A stretch of 58,701 nt of DNA from Limiplasma sp958448555. Lineage in GTDB: Bacteria > Bacillota > Clostridia > Christensenellales > Aristaeellaceae. The position numbers and the translations under genes were made by a program. The stretch covers positions 1 through 58,701 of the forward strand of contig CAUDEL010000011.1 in assembly GCA_958448555.1 (NCBI GenBank). The letters are read 5' to 3'. The notes under the pieces are model-generated. The model saw nothing but the letters and a program-made list of their open reading frames with translations, had not been told where the DNA came from and searched no databases. Below are positions 25,199-33,638 of the stretch, piece by piece. Positions within the stretch are counted from its first letter, which is position 1. Each line of letters begins with the position of its first letter.

Positions 25199-25272
25199 AG
25201 GGGCATGGTGTAATGGTAACACGTGGGTCTCCAAAACCTTTGTTGAGGGTTCGAATCCTTCTGCCCCTGCCA
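25199..25272 (+). tRNA. tRNA-Trp (anticodon CCA)
   Basis: The acceptor AGGGGCA pairs with TGCCCCT. The anticodon loop reads CTCCAAA, giving CCA. The T-loop is GGTTCGAATCC, the discriminator G is correct for Trp, and CCA is encoded. A small stem at 25281-25298 and a T7 run at 25306-25312 may form its terminator. Confidence 0.96.
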
Positions 25273-25301
25273 GGTGGGCTGTCTAGCTTCGTGCAGACGG
25301 T

Positions 25302-26036
25302 TCACTTTTTTTGTGCCCGCGCGGCCAGCGTCAGCCCCTCAAACAGCGCCCGCGCGGCGGGGTCGGCGGCCCACATGCGCTCCGGGTGCCACTGCACGCC
25401 CAGAAAAAAGGGCAGGGATGCGTGTTCCACGGCCTCGATCACGCCGTCGGGGGCTTCGGCGCTGACGCGCAGGGCGCCGCCCGGCTCCTGGACCGCCTGG
25501 TGATGGAAGGAGTTGACGGGCAGCTCGCGGCACGCGACCAGGCGCGCAAGCAGCGTGCCCGTTTCTATGCGAACCGTATGGCTAGGGTAGCGGCCCGGCG
25601 CGGTCTGACGGTGGGCGATGGGCGGCTCGCCCTCCGCCGTACGGTACTGGCTGGGCAGGTCCTGCCACAATGAGCCGCCCAGCGCCGCCGCCATCACCTG
25701 CGCGCCCCGGCAGATGCCCAGCGTGGGCAGACCGCGCTGCGCCGCCAGGCGCACCAGGCGCGTTTCAAAGGCGTCGCGCAGGGGGTTGACCTCGCCCAGC
25801 GCCTCGATGGGCTGCTGGCCAAAGAGCGCGGGGGAGACGTCGTTTCCCCCGGCCAGCAGCAGGCCGTCCAGGCGGGAAAGGCAGCTTTCCAGCATCGCCC
25901 CGTCCATGTCGGGGCTGAGCAGCACAGGCGCGCCGCCCGCGGCGATGACCGCCCGCAGATAGTCCCGCAAAATGAAGTGGCGCGTCTCCTGGGCGTCAAT
26001 GCTTCCCGACACGCCGATGAGCGGATAAGCCTCCAT
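25302..26036 (-). CDS. Class I glutamine amidotransferase-like hydrolase (peptidase C26)
   Basis: The 244-residue protein belongs to the PuuD-like gamma-glutamyl-GABA hydrolase family. It shows GLLLAGGNDVSPALF, the nucleophile elbow LGICRGAQVM (Cys), the His in NSFHHQAV and the distal GVQWHPE. Such enzymes cleave gamma-glutamyl amides; the exact substrate is not readable because no polyamine gene is adjacent. The ATG at 26036 gives the family start MEAYPLIGVSG, while the longer reading has no ribosome site. Confidence 0.88.
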   Translation of the reverse strand: MEAYPLIGVSGSIDAQETRHFILRDYLRAVIAAGGAPVLLSPDMDGAMLESCLSRLDGLLLAGGNDVSPALFGQQPIEALGEVNPLRDAFETRLVRLAAQRGLPTLGICRGAQVMAAALGGSLWQDLPSQYRTAEGEPPIAHRQTAPGRYPSHTVRIETGTLLARLVACRELPVNSFHHQAVQEPGGALRVSAEAPDGVIEAVEHASLPFFLGVQWHPERMWAADPAARALFEGLTLAARAQKK

Positions 26037-26132
26037 GTTCCCGCCGCCTTTCCTTTCGTTTTTCCGGCACAGGGTTTCAAGACGGAACACCTCTTTTCCT
26101 GCCTGACTTTAGAGAAGATGCGCCCGGGCGCG

Positions 26133-26163
26133 AAAAAAGAAGCGGCCGTTTGCCAACGGCCGC
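26133..26163 (-). terminator. Terminator of the spore-protein genes
   Basis: A perfect nine-base-pair stem (GCGGCCGTT with AACGGCCGC, loop TGCC) is followed on the minus strand by TTCTTTTTTC, 27 bases after the last spore-protein stop. Confidence 0.88.
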
Positions 26164-26190
26164 CTCCCTTCTATGAAGCCCGGTGCGCGG

Positions 26191-26421
26191 TTACTGCTGG
26201 CCGCCGCTCATGGCGCGCTCGGCGTTTTCGATCAGGCGCTTGACCATGTAGCCGCCGATGTAGCCCGCCTGACGGCTGGGCAGATCGCCGTTGTAGCCCT
26301 GCTTGAGGTTGATGCCAAGCTCGTTGGCGATCTCAAACTTCATGTTGTTCAGGGCCTGCTTGGCCTCGGGGACCATGGTGCGGTTGGAGCCGGTGGTGGT
26401 GTTTTGCTGATTCTGATACAT
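26191..26421 (-). CDS. Alpha/beta-type small acid-soluble spore protein
   Basis: It binds and protects DNA in the dormant spore. The 76-residue product has both family signatures: KFEIANELGI, which contains the germination-protease cleavage region, and the DNA-binding GYIGGYMVKRLIENAE. It lies 30 bases after a paralogue in the same orientation, and both share the downstream terminator. A forespore sigma-G promoter is expected. Confidence 0.95.
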   Translation of the reverse strand: MYQNQQNTTTGSNRTMVPEAKQALNNMKFEIANELGINLKQGYNGDLPSRQAGYIGGYMVKRLIENAERAMSGGQQ

Positions 26422-26451
26422 TTTTCCTTCACCTCATCAATGATTTGCGCC

Positions 26452-26688
26452 TCAGCGCGCGGTGTTGCCTGCCTGGGAAGCCATCTGGCGCTCAGCCTGC
26501 TCGATCAGGCGCTTGACCATGTAGCCGCCCACATAGCCGTTTTCCTTGGAGCTAAGGTCACCGTTGTAGCCCTGCTTGAAATTGATGCCCAATTCCTTGG
26601 CGATCTCATATTTCATGCTGTCCAGGGCGGCGCGGGCCTGAGGCGCCTCGGGCCGGCTGCTCTTGCCGGTGCTTTGCCGGTTCACCAT
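26452..26688 (-). CDS. Alpha/beta-type small acid-soluble spore protein (paralogue)
   Basis: The 78-residue product is a second SASP, with KYEIAKELGI and GYVGGYMVKRLIEQAE. It differs mainly at the termini from its neighbour. A strong GAGGAGGTGA site precedes the start. Upstream, GTATT and CAAAATA 15 bases apart only loosely resemble a sigma-G promoter. Confidence 0.95.
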   Translation of the reverse strand: MVNRQSTGKSSRPEAPQARAALDSMKYEIAKELGINFKQGYNGDLSSKENGYVGGYMVKRLIEQAERQMASQAGNTAR

Positions 26689-26794
26689 CCGTTGTTCACC
26701 TCCTCAAGTGGGTTCAACGCTATTTTGACCTTGCGGGCTGAAAATACGCTGACAAATGTTTTCTTGGAAAAGCAGAAAAAAGCGCCTTTGGCGC

Positions 26795-26822
26795 TTGACA
26801 AACGCTCCGGGAGGGATATAAT
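26795..26822 (+). promoter_or_regulatory. Promoter of the rplJ-rplL operon
   Basis: A perfect TTGACA (26795-26800) and a perfect TATAAT (26817-26822) are 16 bases apart. A leader of about 170 nt follows before rplJ. Confidence 0.9.
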
Positions 26823-26828
26823 AGATGT

Positions 26829-26963
26829 CGATTCTTTTGGAAACCTATGCCTGAGACAGCGGGTTGGCGGCGCAAGCCCCATAAAACCTTTCCCGCCGAG
26901 GTGTAAGGCGGGAGAAATCCCCTGCGACTTGTTCGCCCTTGCGCCTGCAAGGGTTTTCTTTTT
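26829..26963 (+). promoter_or_regulatory. Ribosomal protein L10 leader with attenuator
   Basis: The leader has the kink-turn-like segment around CCCGCCGAGGTGTAAGGCGG of known Firmicutes L10 leaders. It ends in a terminator: CCCTTG with CAAGGG (26936-26953), followed by TTTTCTTTTT. Excess L10(L12)4 complex is expected to bind and favour termination. The class is assigned from position and shape, not from a model search. Confidence 0.8.
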
Positions 26964-26999
26964 GGAATCGCAGATTTTCAAAAAGGAGGTGCAACCCCA

Positions 27000-27512
27000 A
27001 TGAGCAAGAATCTCGAGCTGAAAAAGCAGGTCGTCAGTGACATCGTGAAAAAGTTCCAGGATGCGCAGAGCGTGATCGTGGTCCGTTACAGCGGCCTGAC
27101 CGTGGAGCAGGTGACCGGGCTGCGCGCTCAGTTCCGCGCCAACGGCGTTGAGTACTGCGTGCTGAAAAACACGCTGGTGCGCCGCGCGCTCAAGGAGCTG
27201 GGCATCGAAGGATTGGACGAGGTGCTCAACGGCCCGTCGGCCTTCGCCTTCGGCATGAACGACCCCGTCAGCCCCGCCAAGATCATCAACGACTTCATCG
27301 TCAAGAAGAAGAGCGACGCCATCGAGATCAAGGCCGGCCTGCTGGGCACCGAGCTCATGAGCATGGAGCAGATCAAGGCCCTGGCCGAGATGCCCAGCCG
27401 CGAAGTGCTTCTGGCCCGCCTGGTCGGCAGCCTGCAGAGCAGCATCGCCAGCTTCGTGCGTGTGCTGGACGCCATTGCCAAGAAGGACGCCGAAGCCGCC
27501 CCCGAAGCCTGA
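27000..27512 (+). CDS. rplJ: Ribosomal protein uL10
   Basis: It forms the base of the ribosomal stalk and binds L12 dimers. The 170-residue length is typical. The N-terminal rRNA-binding domain has KKQVVSDIVKKFQDAQSVIV and YCVLKNTLVRRAL, and the C-terminal helix for L12 binding ends in DAIAKKDAEAAPEA. AAAAAGGAGG precedes the ATG. rplL follows 61 bases downstream. Confidence 0.97.
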   Translation: MSKNLELKKQVVSDIVKKFQDAQSVIVVRYSGLTVEQVTGLRAQFRANGVEYCVLKNTLVRRALKELGIEGLDEVLNGPSAFAFGMNDPVSPAKIINDFIVKKKSDAIEIKAGLLGTELMSMEQIKALAEMPSREVLLARLVGSLQSSIASFVRVLDAIAKKDAEAAPEA

Positions 27513-27573
27513 CGGGCTTGTCATCCCTTACGCAAGCTAACCGAAAATCGATCATAGAATGGAGGCTATTCAC

Positions 27574-27945
27574 ATGACTCACGAGGAATTTATTGCCGAG
27601 ATTGAGAAAATGACCGTGCTTGAGCTCAACGACCTGGTCAAGGCGCTGGAAGAGAAGTTTGGCGTGTCCGCCGCCGCCGCTGTTGTGGCCGTGCCCGGCG
27701 CCGCCGGCGCCGCCGCTCCCGCTGAGGAGGAGAAGACCGAGTTCGACGCCATCCTCAAGGATGCCGGCAGCGAGAAGATCAAGGTCATCAAGGTCGTGCG
27801 CGAGCTGACCGGCCTGGGCCTGAAGGAAGCCAAGGAATTCGTGGAGTCCGCTCCCAAGACCATCAAGGAAGCCGCTTCCAAGGAAGAGTGCGAGAAGATC
27901 AAGGCCAAGCTGGCCGAGGTCGGCGCGACCGTCGAAATCAAGTAA
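27574..27945 (+). CDS. rplL: Ribosomal protein bL12 (L7/L12)
   Basis: This is the stalk protein that recruits translational GTPases. The 123-residue product has an N-terminal dimerisation helix (about 1-35), an Ala/Pro-rich hinge, and the C-terminal domain with EKIKVIKVVRELTGLGLKEA. The ATG at 27574 is eight bases after GGAGG; an in-frame codon at 27559 overlaps that site. Confidence 0.97.
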   Translation: MTHEEFIAEIEKMTVLELNDLVKALEEKFGVSAAAAVVAVPGAAGAAAPAEEEKTEFDAILKDAGSEKIKVIKVVRELTGLGLKEAKEFVESAPKTIKEAASKEECEKIKAKLAEVGATVEIK

Positions 27946-27962
27946 TTTCGCGGACGCAAGCA

Positions 27963-28000
27963 AGCGCCCGGAACGCCGTATCGCGTTCCGGGCGCTTTTT
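27963..28000 (+). terminator. Terminator of rplJ-rplL
   Basis: A 14-base-pair perfect stem (AGCGCCCGGAACGC with its complement, loop CGTATC) is followed by five T. It separates rplL from a convergent methyltransferase gene. Confidence 0.93.
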
Positions 28001-28009
28001 GTATGCCCG

Positions 28010-28708
28010 CTATCGGACAGCCCGCAGCATGGCCGTGTGATCGTCTCCCTCAAGACAGCCCAGCAGTTCCACGCAGGAGAATCCCGATTCGCTGAGGCAT
28101 TGCATCTCATGCGCCAAGGTGAGCGGCGTGTCGAAGTGGACAAAGGCGTCCGCCGGCACGTTGTCCCGCGCCCGCCTGCGCGCGCACTCGGCCATGGCCG
28201 CATCCTCCATGGCCTGCGACGTGGCGATGTAGTCACATTCCAGATAGCACCCGCCGGGCTTGAGCGCGCGGCGCACCTTTTGGAAAAGCGCGGTCTTTTG
28301 CGCGGCGGGCCAGTGGTGGAGCGTCTCGAAGGAAACCGCGGCATCAAAGCGGTTTTCGCCCGGGTCGCAGCCGAAATAGTCCGCGCAGATGAGCGTGAGC
28401 CGCTTTCCCTCATGCTTGCGGGCCAGCCGTTCCAGCATGTCCGGGGAAAGGTCGATGCCCGTCACCGCAAGGTCGGGAAACCGTTCAAAAATGCGGTCCA
28501 GCTCCAGGCCCGTGCCGCAGCCAAGGTCCAGCAGCGTGCGGACGCCATCCGGCAGCAGACGGGCCATCCAGCGGTAGTGCTCTCCCCAGCGCGCCATGTG
28601 GGCTTCATAATCTCCCACGCGCGCATCGAAGAAGGCCGCCATGCCCTCCAAAGGCTCGTCGCGGGTGGCCTCGCGCCACGCCGCCCATTCCCGAAACGCT
28701 TCGTCCAT
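28010..28708 (-). CDS. Class I SAM-dependent methyltransferase
   Basis: The 232-residue protein has a clear SAM-binding motif I (LLDLGCGTGLELD), motif II GIDLSPDML and FDAAVSFETLHHW. It belongs to the Methyltransf_11/25 type small-molecule or generic group. The substrate is unknown. It lies three bases after a GNAT gene and is last in the rqcH-GNAT-methyltransferase operon. Confidence 0.88.
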   Translation of the reverse strand: MDEAFREWAAWREATRDEPLEGMAAFFDARVGDYEAHMARWGEHYRWMARLLPDGVRTLLDLGCGTGLELDRIFERFPDLAVTGIDLSPDMLERLARKHEGKRLTLICADYFGCDPGENRFDAAVSFETLHHWPAAQKTALFQKVRRALKPGGCYLECDYIATSQAMEDAAMAECARRRARDNVPADAFVHFDTPLTLAHEMQCLSESGFSCVELLGCLEGDDHTAMLRAVR

Positions 28709-28711
28709 GCC

Positions 28712-29302
28712 TTATGCCTCCGCGTTCAGCGCCGCGAGGCGCGCTTCCATCTCCGCCCGGCACGCTCGGAAGGGCGTGATGGGCGCGGGGGCGGGGTCGA
28801 AGGGGTTGAGCTGCTTGACCATCCAGACCGACGTCAGCCATTGGCCGTGCTTGTAGCCGCTGTTAACAAGGCGCGCCGCTTCGGAAAAGCCAAAGGCGCG
28901 ATGCATGGCCAGGCTTGCCTCGTTGGTGGAGGTGATGATGGCCAGGACCTGCCGGAAACCCTGCCGCCCCAGAAAGGGCAGGAGCGCCTCGTAGAGCCTG
29001 CGGCCCACGCCCGCGCGGCGCGGCGCGTCGGGGGCGAGAAAGATGGTCAGCTCGGCCAAATAGCGATAGCCCGTCTGCGGGCGGAAGGGCTCGGCGCAGG
29101 CGTAGCCCAGGAAGCGGCCCCTTTCATCCTCCGCGATCAGCCAGGGATAGGTTTCCAGCTGGCTGCGGATCTCCTCGGCGCGAACCTCCACGCCGGGGTT
29201 GACTTCGTTAAAGGTAGCCGTGGAGGCGAGCACGTAATGGCCGAAGGTCTCATGGATGAGCGGCGCGTCCTGGGGCGCGGCGATGCGAAGGCGGATGTTC
29301 AT
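28712..29302 (-). CDS. GNAT acetyltransferase, phosphinothricin-acetyltransferase-like
   Basis: The 196-residue enzyme shows the PAT-type opening ATFNEVNPGVE, WLIAEDERGRFLGYACAEPF, AELTIFLAPDAPRRAGVGRRL with the acetyl-CoA loop (R-x-x-G-V-G-R), and STNEASLAMHRAFGF. Its substrate may be an amino acid analogue such as phosphinothricin or methionine derivatives, but this is not proven. The ATG at 29302 overlaps the rqcH stop by four bases. Confidence 0.87.
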   Translation of the reverse strand: MNIRLRIAAPQDAPLIHETFGHYVLASTATFNEVNPGVEVRAEEIRSQLETYPWLIAEDERGRFLGYACAEPFRPQTGYRYLAELTIFLAPDAPRRAGVGRRLYEALLPFLGRQGFRQVLAIITSTNEASLAMHRAFGFSEAARLVNSGYKHGQWLTSVWMVKQLNPFDPAPAPITPFRACRAEMEARLAALNAEA

Positions 29303-31056
29303 TTTCCGAGGCCTCCTTCCCGGATGATTCTGGCCGCGTCCTCGGGCGTAAGGCCGATGATGAGGGTTTTGAAATTGGTGTAGGTCACCAGCCCCGCGGG
29401 CGCGTTGGCGGATTTCCTGACGTATTTGCGCAGGGTATAGTCCACCGGGAGCTGGGGGTGGTTGCGGCCCTTGCTGAAATAGGCGGCCAGCTTGGCTGCG
29501 TAGAGCAGCGTCTCGTCCGAGGGCTGAGCTTCCGTGCGGATGAGCACGTGCGACCCCGGGATGCCCTGCGCGTGCAGCCAGGTTTCGCCGCCGCGCGCGT
29601 GCAGGGTGAGCCGGTCGTTTTGCAGCGAGTTCTTGCCGACCTCGATCACGGTGCCGTCGGGCGCGGTAAAGCGGCAGGGCTTGCCCTCCGGCAGCTTTTT
29701 GGACTTGCCGCCGCGCCCCTGCGAGGGCTCGGGCCGAAGAAAGCCCGCCTGCGAAAGCACGTAGCGCACCTCGCCCAGATCGGCGGTGGTTTCGCACTTG
29801 TCCAGGTCGTCCAGCGCGTTTTCCAACAGCGCAAGGTCCCGCTCGATAGCGTCAAGCTGCCCGCGGGCATACTGCCCGGCCACCTTGGCCTTGCGGTATT
29901 TTTTATAGTAGCTCTGCGCGTTTTGCGAGGGGGTCAGGCGCGTGGAGAGGGGAATCTCCGTTTCGGGGCAGCCGTCCGCGTAGTAATTCTGCACCGTCAC
30001 GCTGGAAGCGCCCCGCGCGATGAGGTGCAGGTTGGCGGTCAGCAGATCCCCAAAGACGCGGTTTTCCTCGGCCTGGGCGCTCTGGCGGATCGCCTCGAGC
30101 ATGATGGCTTTTTTCTTCTCCGTGCGCTCCAGCGCGCTTTTGATGTGCCGCTGAAGCCCGGCGCTCTTTTGCTGCATGCGGGCGCGCAGGTCGCGCCCCA
30201 GGTAGAAGGCGTCCATGGCCGCGCTCAGGCTGGGCATGGGTTTCTGATGCTGGGGGGAGAAGGTGCGGTACGGGAAGGGAAAGAAATCGGCGGCCAGCCC
30301 CGCCTCGTCATAGAGGGTCACGGGGGAGGGCGGCAGGGAGGTCAGCGCCCGGACCAGCAGGGGCGAGAGCGCGGCGAGATCGAGCTCGGCCACGGGCGCC
30401 GCGGGGTCCGCGCCCGCCTGCGCGCAGATCTCCCGGGCGCACACGGCCGCCGTGCCCGAGACGCATGCAGCCAGCGCTTTGGAGAGCGTCCCGCCCTCGG
30501 CGGCGAGGCGGGAGGCCAGCGTGCCGGCGTCCAGCTCCTCCGGGGCCAGCTTGTCCTGCCGGGGCGGAAGCTGATAGACGCCGCCGGGCTGCACGGTGCG
30601 CACGCGGCTCATGTCGCTGCTGACGTGCCGGATGGCGTCGATGATGACGCCGTCCCCGCGCACCAGCGTCAGGTTGGAATAGCGGCCCATGACCTCCAGA
30701 TAGAGCGTCTTTTGAACCGGGTCGCCCAGCTCGTCCAGACAGTCAAAGACGACCGTGAGGATGCGGTCGCCAGCCACCTGCCCCACGTCCGCCACGCGGG
30801 CGCCCAGCAGGTGCTTGCGCATGAGCATGCAGAACATGGGCGGCTCGGCGGGATTTTCGTAGCTCTGCCGGGTGAGCTGCGCGCGGGCCTGATTGGCGTT
30901 GGCGCTCAGAAGCAGCCTGTGGTTGCCGCCCCCGCAGCGGATGAGAAGCACAAGCGCGTCGCGCTCGGGCTGATTGACCTTGTCCACGCGCCCGCCCTTG
31001 AGCGCGCAAAGCAGCTCGCGCCGCATATACGACAGGGTGAAGCCATCCATCGGCAT
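29299..31056 (-). CDS. rqcH: NFACT-family ribosome quality control factor RqcH
   Basis: It binds obstructed 50S subunits and directs C-terminal alanine tailing of stalled nascent chains. The 585-residue protein has an NFACT-N domain (MDGFTLSYMRRELLCAL, then LLLSANANQARAQLT, PPMFCMLMRKHL), a coiled-coil middle (about 280-430) and an NFACT-R domain with WLHAQGIPGSHVLIR. It was formerly annotated as fibronectin-binding protein. The ATG at 31056 is chosen; a second ATG (MDGF) lies six bases later. It is the first gene of a minus-strand operon with a GNAT and a methyltransferase. Confidence 0.93.
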   Translation of the reverse strand: MPMDGFTLSYMRRELLCALKGGRVDKVNQPERDALVLLIRCGGGNHRLLLSANANQARAQLTRQSYENPAEPPMFCMLMRKHLLGARVADVGQVAGDRILTVVFDCLDELGDPVQKTLYLEVMGRYSNLTLVRGDGVIIDAIRHVSSDMSRVRTVQPGGVYQLPPRQDKLAPEELDAGTLASRLAAEGGTLSKALAACVSGTAAVCAREICAQAGADPAAPVAELDLAALSPLLVRALTSLPPSPVTLYDEAGLAADFFPFPYRTFSPQHQKPMPSLSAAMDAFYLGRDLRARMQQKSAGLQRHIKSALERTEKKKAIMLEAIRQSAQAEENRVFGDLLTANLHLIARGASSVTVQNYYADGCPETEIPLSTRLTPSQNAQSYYKKYRKAKVAGQYARGQLDAIERDLALLENALDDLDKCETTADLGEVRYVLSQAGFLRPEPSQGRGGKSKKLPEGKPCRFTAPDGTVIEVGKNSLQNDRLTLHARGGETWLHAQGIPGSHVLIRTEAQPSDETLLYAAKLAAYFSKGRNHPQLPVDYTLRKYVRKSANAPAGLVTYTNFKTLIIGLTPEDAARIIREGGLGK

Positions 31057-31094
31057 GGCCGGGTCCCCCTCCTTCACAGCTTGACATGCATGTG

Positions 31095-31123
31095 ATGATA
31101 GCACAACGCGCAAAAAAGCGCAA
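31095..31123 (-). promoter_or_regulatory. Promoter of the rqcH operon
   Basis: TTGCGC (31118-31123) and TATCAT (31095-31100) are 17 bases apart on the minus strand, with TGC before the -10. Confidence 0.65.
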
Positions 31124-31204
31124 TCAATCCCCGCCGTCCGTCATGGAACGGGGACGGGCGGCATAGCCTTTGAGTGCAATCACTGCGTGAGGAGTGGAAG
31201 AGGA

Positions 31205-32221
31205 ATGAAGATCAAACGGGCCGATATCGAGCGTATCCTGATTCTGTGCGCGGCCGCGCTGGTGGTGGTGCTGGCCCTGCGCGGAAACGAGCAGACCACC
31301 TCCCAGGTGCTGGTGGAGCAGACGGCCATCCCCATCGAGCAGACGCTGGCGCAGGAGGACACGGTGTCCACCGTGGTCTTCTATGAGGACGGCGACGGCT
31401 ACCTGGTGCCCGTCACGCGGCAGGTGCCCAAGACCGACGGCATCGCCAAGGCCACGCTCGCGCTGATGGTCAAGGACGCGGAAAACGACATGCAGGCCGC
31501 GAGGCTGGGCCTGCGCACGGTCATCCCCGAGGGCACGACCTTTGACATCGACATCAGCGAAGGCCGCGCCAACGTAAACGTGAGCAAGGAAGCGCTTGAT
31601 TGCATCGACGCGCGGCAGGAAAGCCTGATGGTGGACGCCATCACCAACGCCCTCACCTGCTTTTCCACGGTCGATGAGGTCACGCTGGAGTTTGACGGCC
31701 AGAAGCGCAGCAAGCTCACCTACGGCACCGACGTGAGCGGCGTCTTTACCGGCGGCAACCTGAACCTTGAGAGCGTGGAGACGTTTTCGCCGGACGCGGG
31801 GCTTGTGCAGCTCTATTTCCCGTCGCAGACGGGGCGGCTGCTGGTGCCCGTGACGCGCGCGGTGTTCAGCGACGCGGACCCGACCACGGCCGTTCTGGAG
31901 CTGGCCAAGGGGCCCCAGGATGACAGCGGGCTGGAGCGCGCGCTGCCGGAGAACTGCGGCGTCAAGTCCGTCACCATGAAGGACGGCGTGGTGACCGTCA
32001 ACTTCTCCAAGGAGTTTCAGCAGGCCATGGAGAGCTCCGACGGCGGCCAGCAGGCGGTGCGCGCCATCCTGTTCACCTGCTCGCAGTTCCCGGGCGTAAA
32101 AAAGGTCGAGGTACAGGTGGAGGGAGAGAAGATCGAAGCGCAGCCCGAAACCGCTACCACCTTCATCAATGCCGAGGAGGAAGTGATCGCCCAGTACCCC
32201 GGCGTGGTGGAGCTGGACTAA
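31205..32221 (+). CDS. GerMN-domain protein (sporulation/germination)
   Basis: The 338-residue protein has an N-terminal membrane helix (ILILCAAALVVVLALR, about 10-25) and then two GerMN domains. One is at about 65-160 and includes IPEGTTFDIDISEGRANVNVS. The other is at about 200-305 and includes LPENCGVKSVTMKDGVVTVN. GerM of Bacillus has the same two-domain plan and acts at the sporulation septum and in spore cortex formation. The cysteine in the helix does not form a good lipobox, so it is more likely membrane-anchored than a lipoprotein. The ATG at 31205 has AAGAGGA immediately upstream. Confidence 0.87.
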   Translation: MKIKRADIERILILCAAALVVVLALRGNEQTTSQVLVEQTAIPIEQTLAQEDTVSTVVFYEDGDGYLVPVTRQVPKTDGIAKATLALMVKDAENDMQAARLGLRTVIPEGTTFDIDISEGRANVNVSKEALDCIDARQESLMVDAITNALTCFSTVDEVTLEFDGQKRSKLTYGTDVSGVFTGGNLNLESVETFSPDAGLVQLYFPSQTGRLLVPVTRAVFSDADPTTAVLELAKGPQDDSGLERALPENCGVKSVTMKDGVVTVNFSKEFQQAMESSDGGQQAVRAILFTCSQFPGVKKVEVQVEGEKIEAQPETATTFINAEEEVIAQYPGVVELD

Positions 32222-32248
32222 TTGCTGGACTTTTCCCCCGCGCCCATG

Positions 32249-32295
32249 TATAATGCCATGGGAGCCGCGCGGCAGCGTCAGCCCGCGCGGCTTTT
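32249..32295 (+). promoter_or_regulatory. Possible promoter and attenuator hairpin before rph
   Basis: A perfect TATAAT (32249-32254) with a poor -35 is followed by a ten-base-pair stem (AGCCGCGCGG with CCGCGCGGCT, 32263-32292) and four T. The hairpin lies between the presumed transcription start and the rph ribosome site. It is therefore either the GerMN-gene terminator or an attenuator in the rph leader. Confidence 0.55.
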
Positions 32296-32322
32296 CAAAT
32301 GCGATACAAAGGAGCGACCGGC

Positions 32323-33636
32323 ATGGAGCGCATGGACCGCCGCGGGGACGCGCAGCCCCGCCCACTGACTTTGATCCCCGATTTTGTGGAGACGGCGGAC
32401 GGAAGCTGTCTGATTACCGCGGGCAAGACCCGCGTCATCTGCACCGCCAGCGTGGAGGAGGGCGTGCCGCCCTTCCTGCGCGGCGAGGGCCGCGGCTGGG
32501 TGACGGCCGAGTACGCCATGCTGCCCGCATCCACGGGCCGGCGCAAGGCGCGCGACGGCATCAAAAGGGACGGCCGGAGCGTCGAGATTCAGCGGCTGAT
32601 CGGCCGTTCGCTTCGCCAGGCGGTGGACATGGGCCTTTTGGGCGAGCGCACCATCACGCTGGACTGCGACGTTTTGCAGGCCGACGGCGGCACGCGCACG
32701 GCCTCCATCACCGGCGCGTATGTGGCGCTGGTGATGGCGGTTCACAAGCTCATGCAAAACGGGCTGATTGACAAAAACCCCATCATCGCGCAGGTGGCGG
32801 CCATCAGCGCTGGCGTGGTGGACGGGCGGCCCATGCTGGACCTGTGCTATCAGGAGGACAGCCGCGCCCAGACGGACATGAACCTGGTGATGAACCAGCG
32901 GGGCGAGTTCATCGAATTGCAGGGCACGGGCGAGGGAAGGCCCTTTAGCAACCGCGAGCTGGCCAGGCTTTTGGACCTGGGCCGCGCGGGCGTGCGCGCC
33001 ATGATGCGCGCCCAGCGAAAGGCGCTGCGCGGCTGCGGGGACTGGCTGCTGCCCCCGCGCCGGGTGGTGGTGGCCAGCGGAAACGCGCACAAGCTCAAGG
33101 AGCTGGGCGACATCTTCGGCGGCATGGTGGAGCTCGTCAGCATGAAGGACGCGGGCTTTGAGGGCGATATCGAGGAAAACGGCGCTACCTTTGAGGAGAA
33201 CGCCGTCATCAAGGCCGAGGCCGTCTCCCGCGCCACAGGCCTGCCCGCTTTGGCGGACGACAGCGGCCTGAGCGTGGACGCGCTGGGCGGCGCGCCGGGC
33301 GTGTACAGCGCGCGCTACGCGGGCGACCATGGCAACGACCAGGCCAATAACGACCTGCTGCTCAAAAACATGGAGGGCGTCACCAACCGCGCCTGCCGCT
33401 TCGTGTGCGCCATGGCGCTGGCTTTGCCGGGAGAGGAGACGCGCGTTTTGCGCGGCGAGTGCCCGGGCGAGCTGCTTCATCAGCGCGCGGGCGAGGGCGG
33501 CTTCGGTTATGACCCGCTGTTCCGTTACCATACGGGCAAGACCTTTGCCCAGATGACGGAAAAGGAAAAGAACGCCGTCAGCCACCGCGCCGTGGCCGCC
33601 GAAAAGATGCGCGGCGTGCTCATGGAGGCGCTGTGA
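32323..33636 (+). CDS. Fused RNase PH and RdgB/HAM1 nucleotide pyrophosphatase
   Basis: One 437-residue chain holds two complete enzymes. Residues about 1-243 are RNase PH, a phosphorolytic 3' tRNA exonuclease: GRGWVTAEYAMLPASTGRR, RSVEIQRLIGRSLRQAVD and DCDVLQADGGTRTASITGA. Residues about 247-437 are the XTP/dITP pyrophosphatase RdgB: VVVASGNAHKLKEL, ADDSGLSVDALGGAPGV, GEGGFGYDPLF and KNAVSHRAVA. No stop or start lies between them and the linker is only a few residues. In most Firmicutes the two are separate adjacent genes, so this is a gene fusion. The ATG at 32323 has AAAGGAG eight bases upstream. Confidence 0.93.
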   Translation: MERMDRRGDAQPRPLTLIPDFVETADGSCLITAGKTRVICTASVEEGVPPFLRGEGRGWVTAEYAMLPASTGRRKARDGIKRDGRSVEIQRLIGRSLRQAVDMGLLGERTITLDCDVLQADGGTRTASITGAYVALVMAVHKLMQNGLIDKNPIIAQVAAISAGVVDGRPMLDLCYQEDSRAQTDMNLVMNQRGEFIELQGTGEGRPFSNRELARLLDLGRAGVRAMMRAQRKALRGCGDWLLPPRRVVVASGNAHKLKELGDIFGGMVELVSMKDAGFEGDIEENGATFEENAVIKAEAVSRATGLPALADDSGLSVDALGGAPGVYSARYAGDHGNDQANNDLLLKNMEGVTNRACRFVCAMALALPGEETRVLRGECPGELLHQRAGEGGFGYDPLFRYHTGKTFAQMTEKEKNAVSHRAVAAEKMRGVLMEAL

Positions 33637-33638
33637 GC

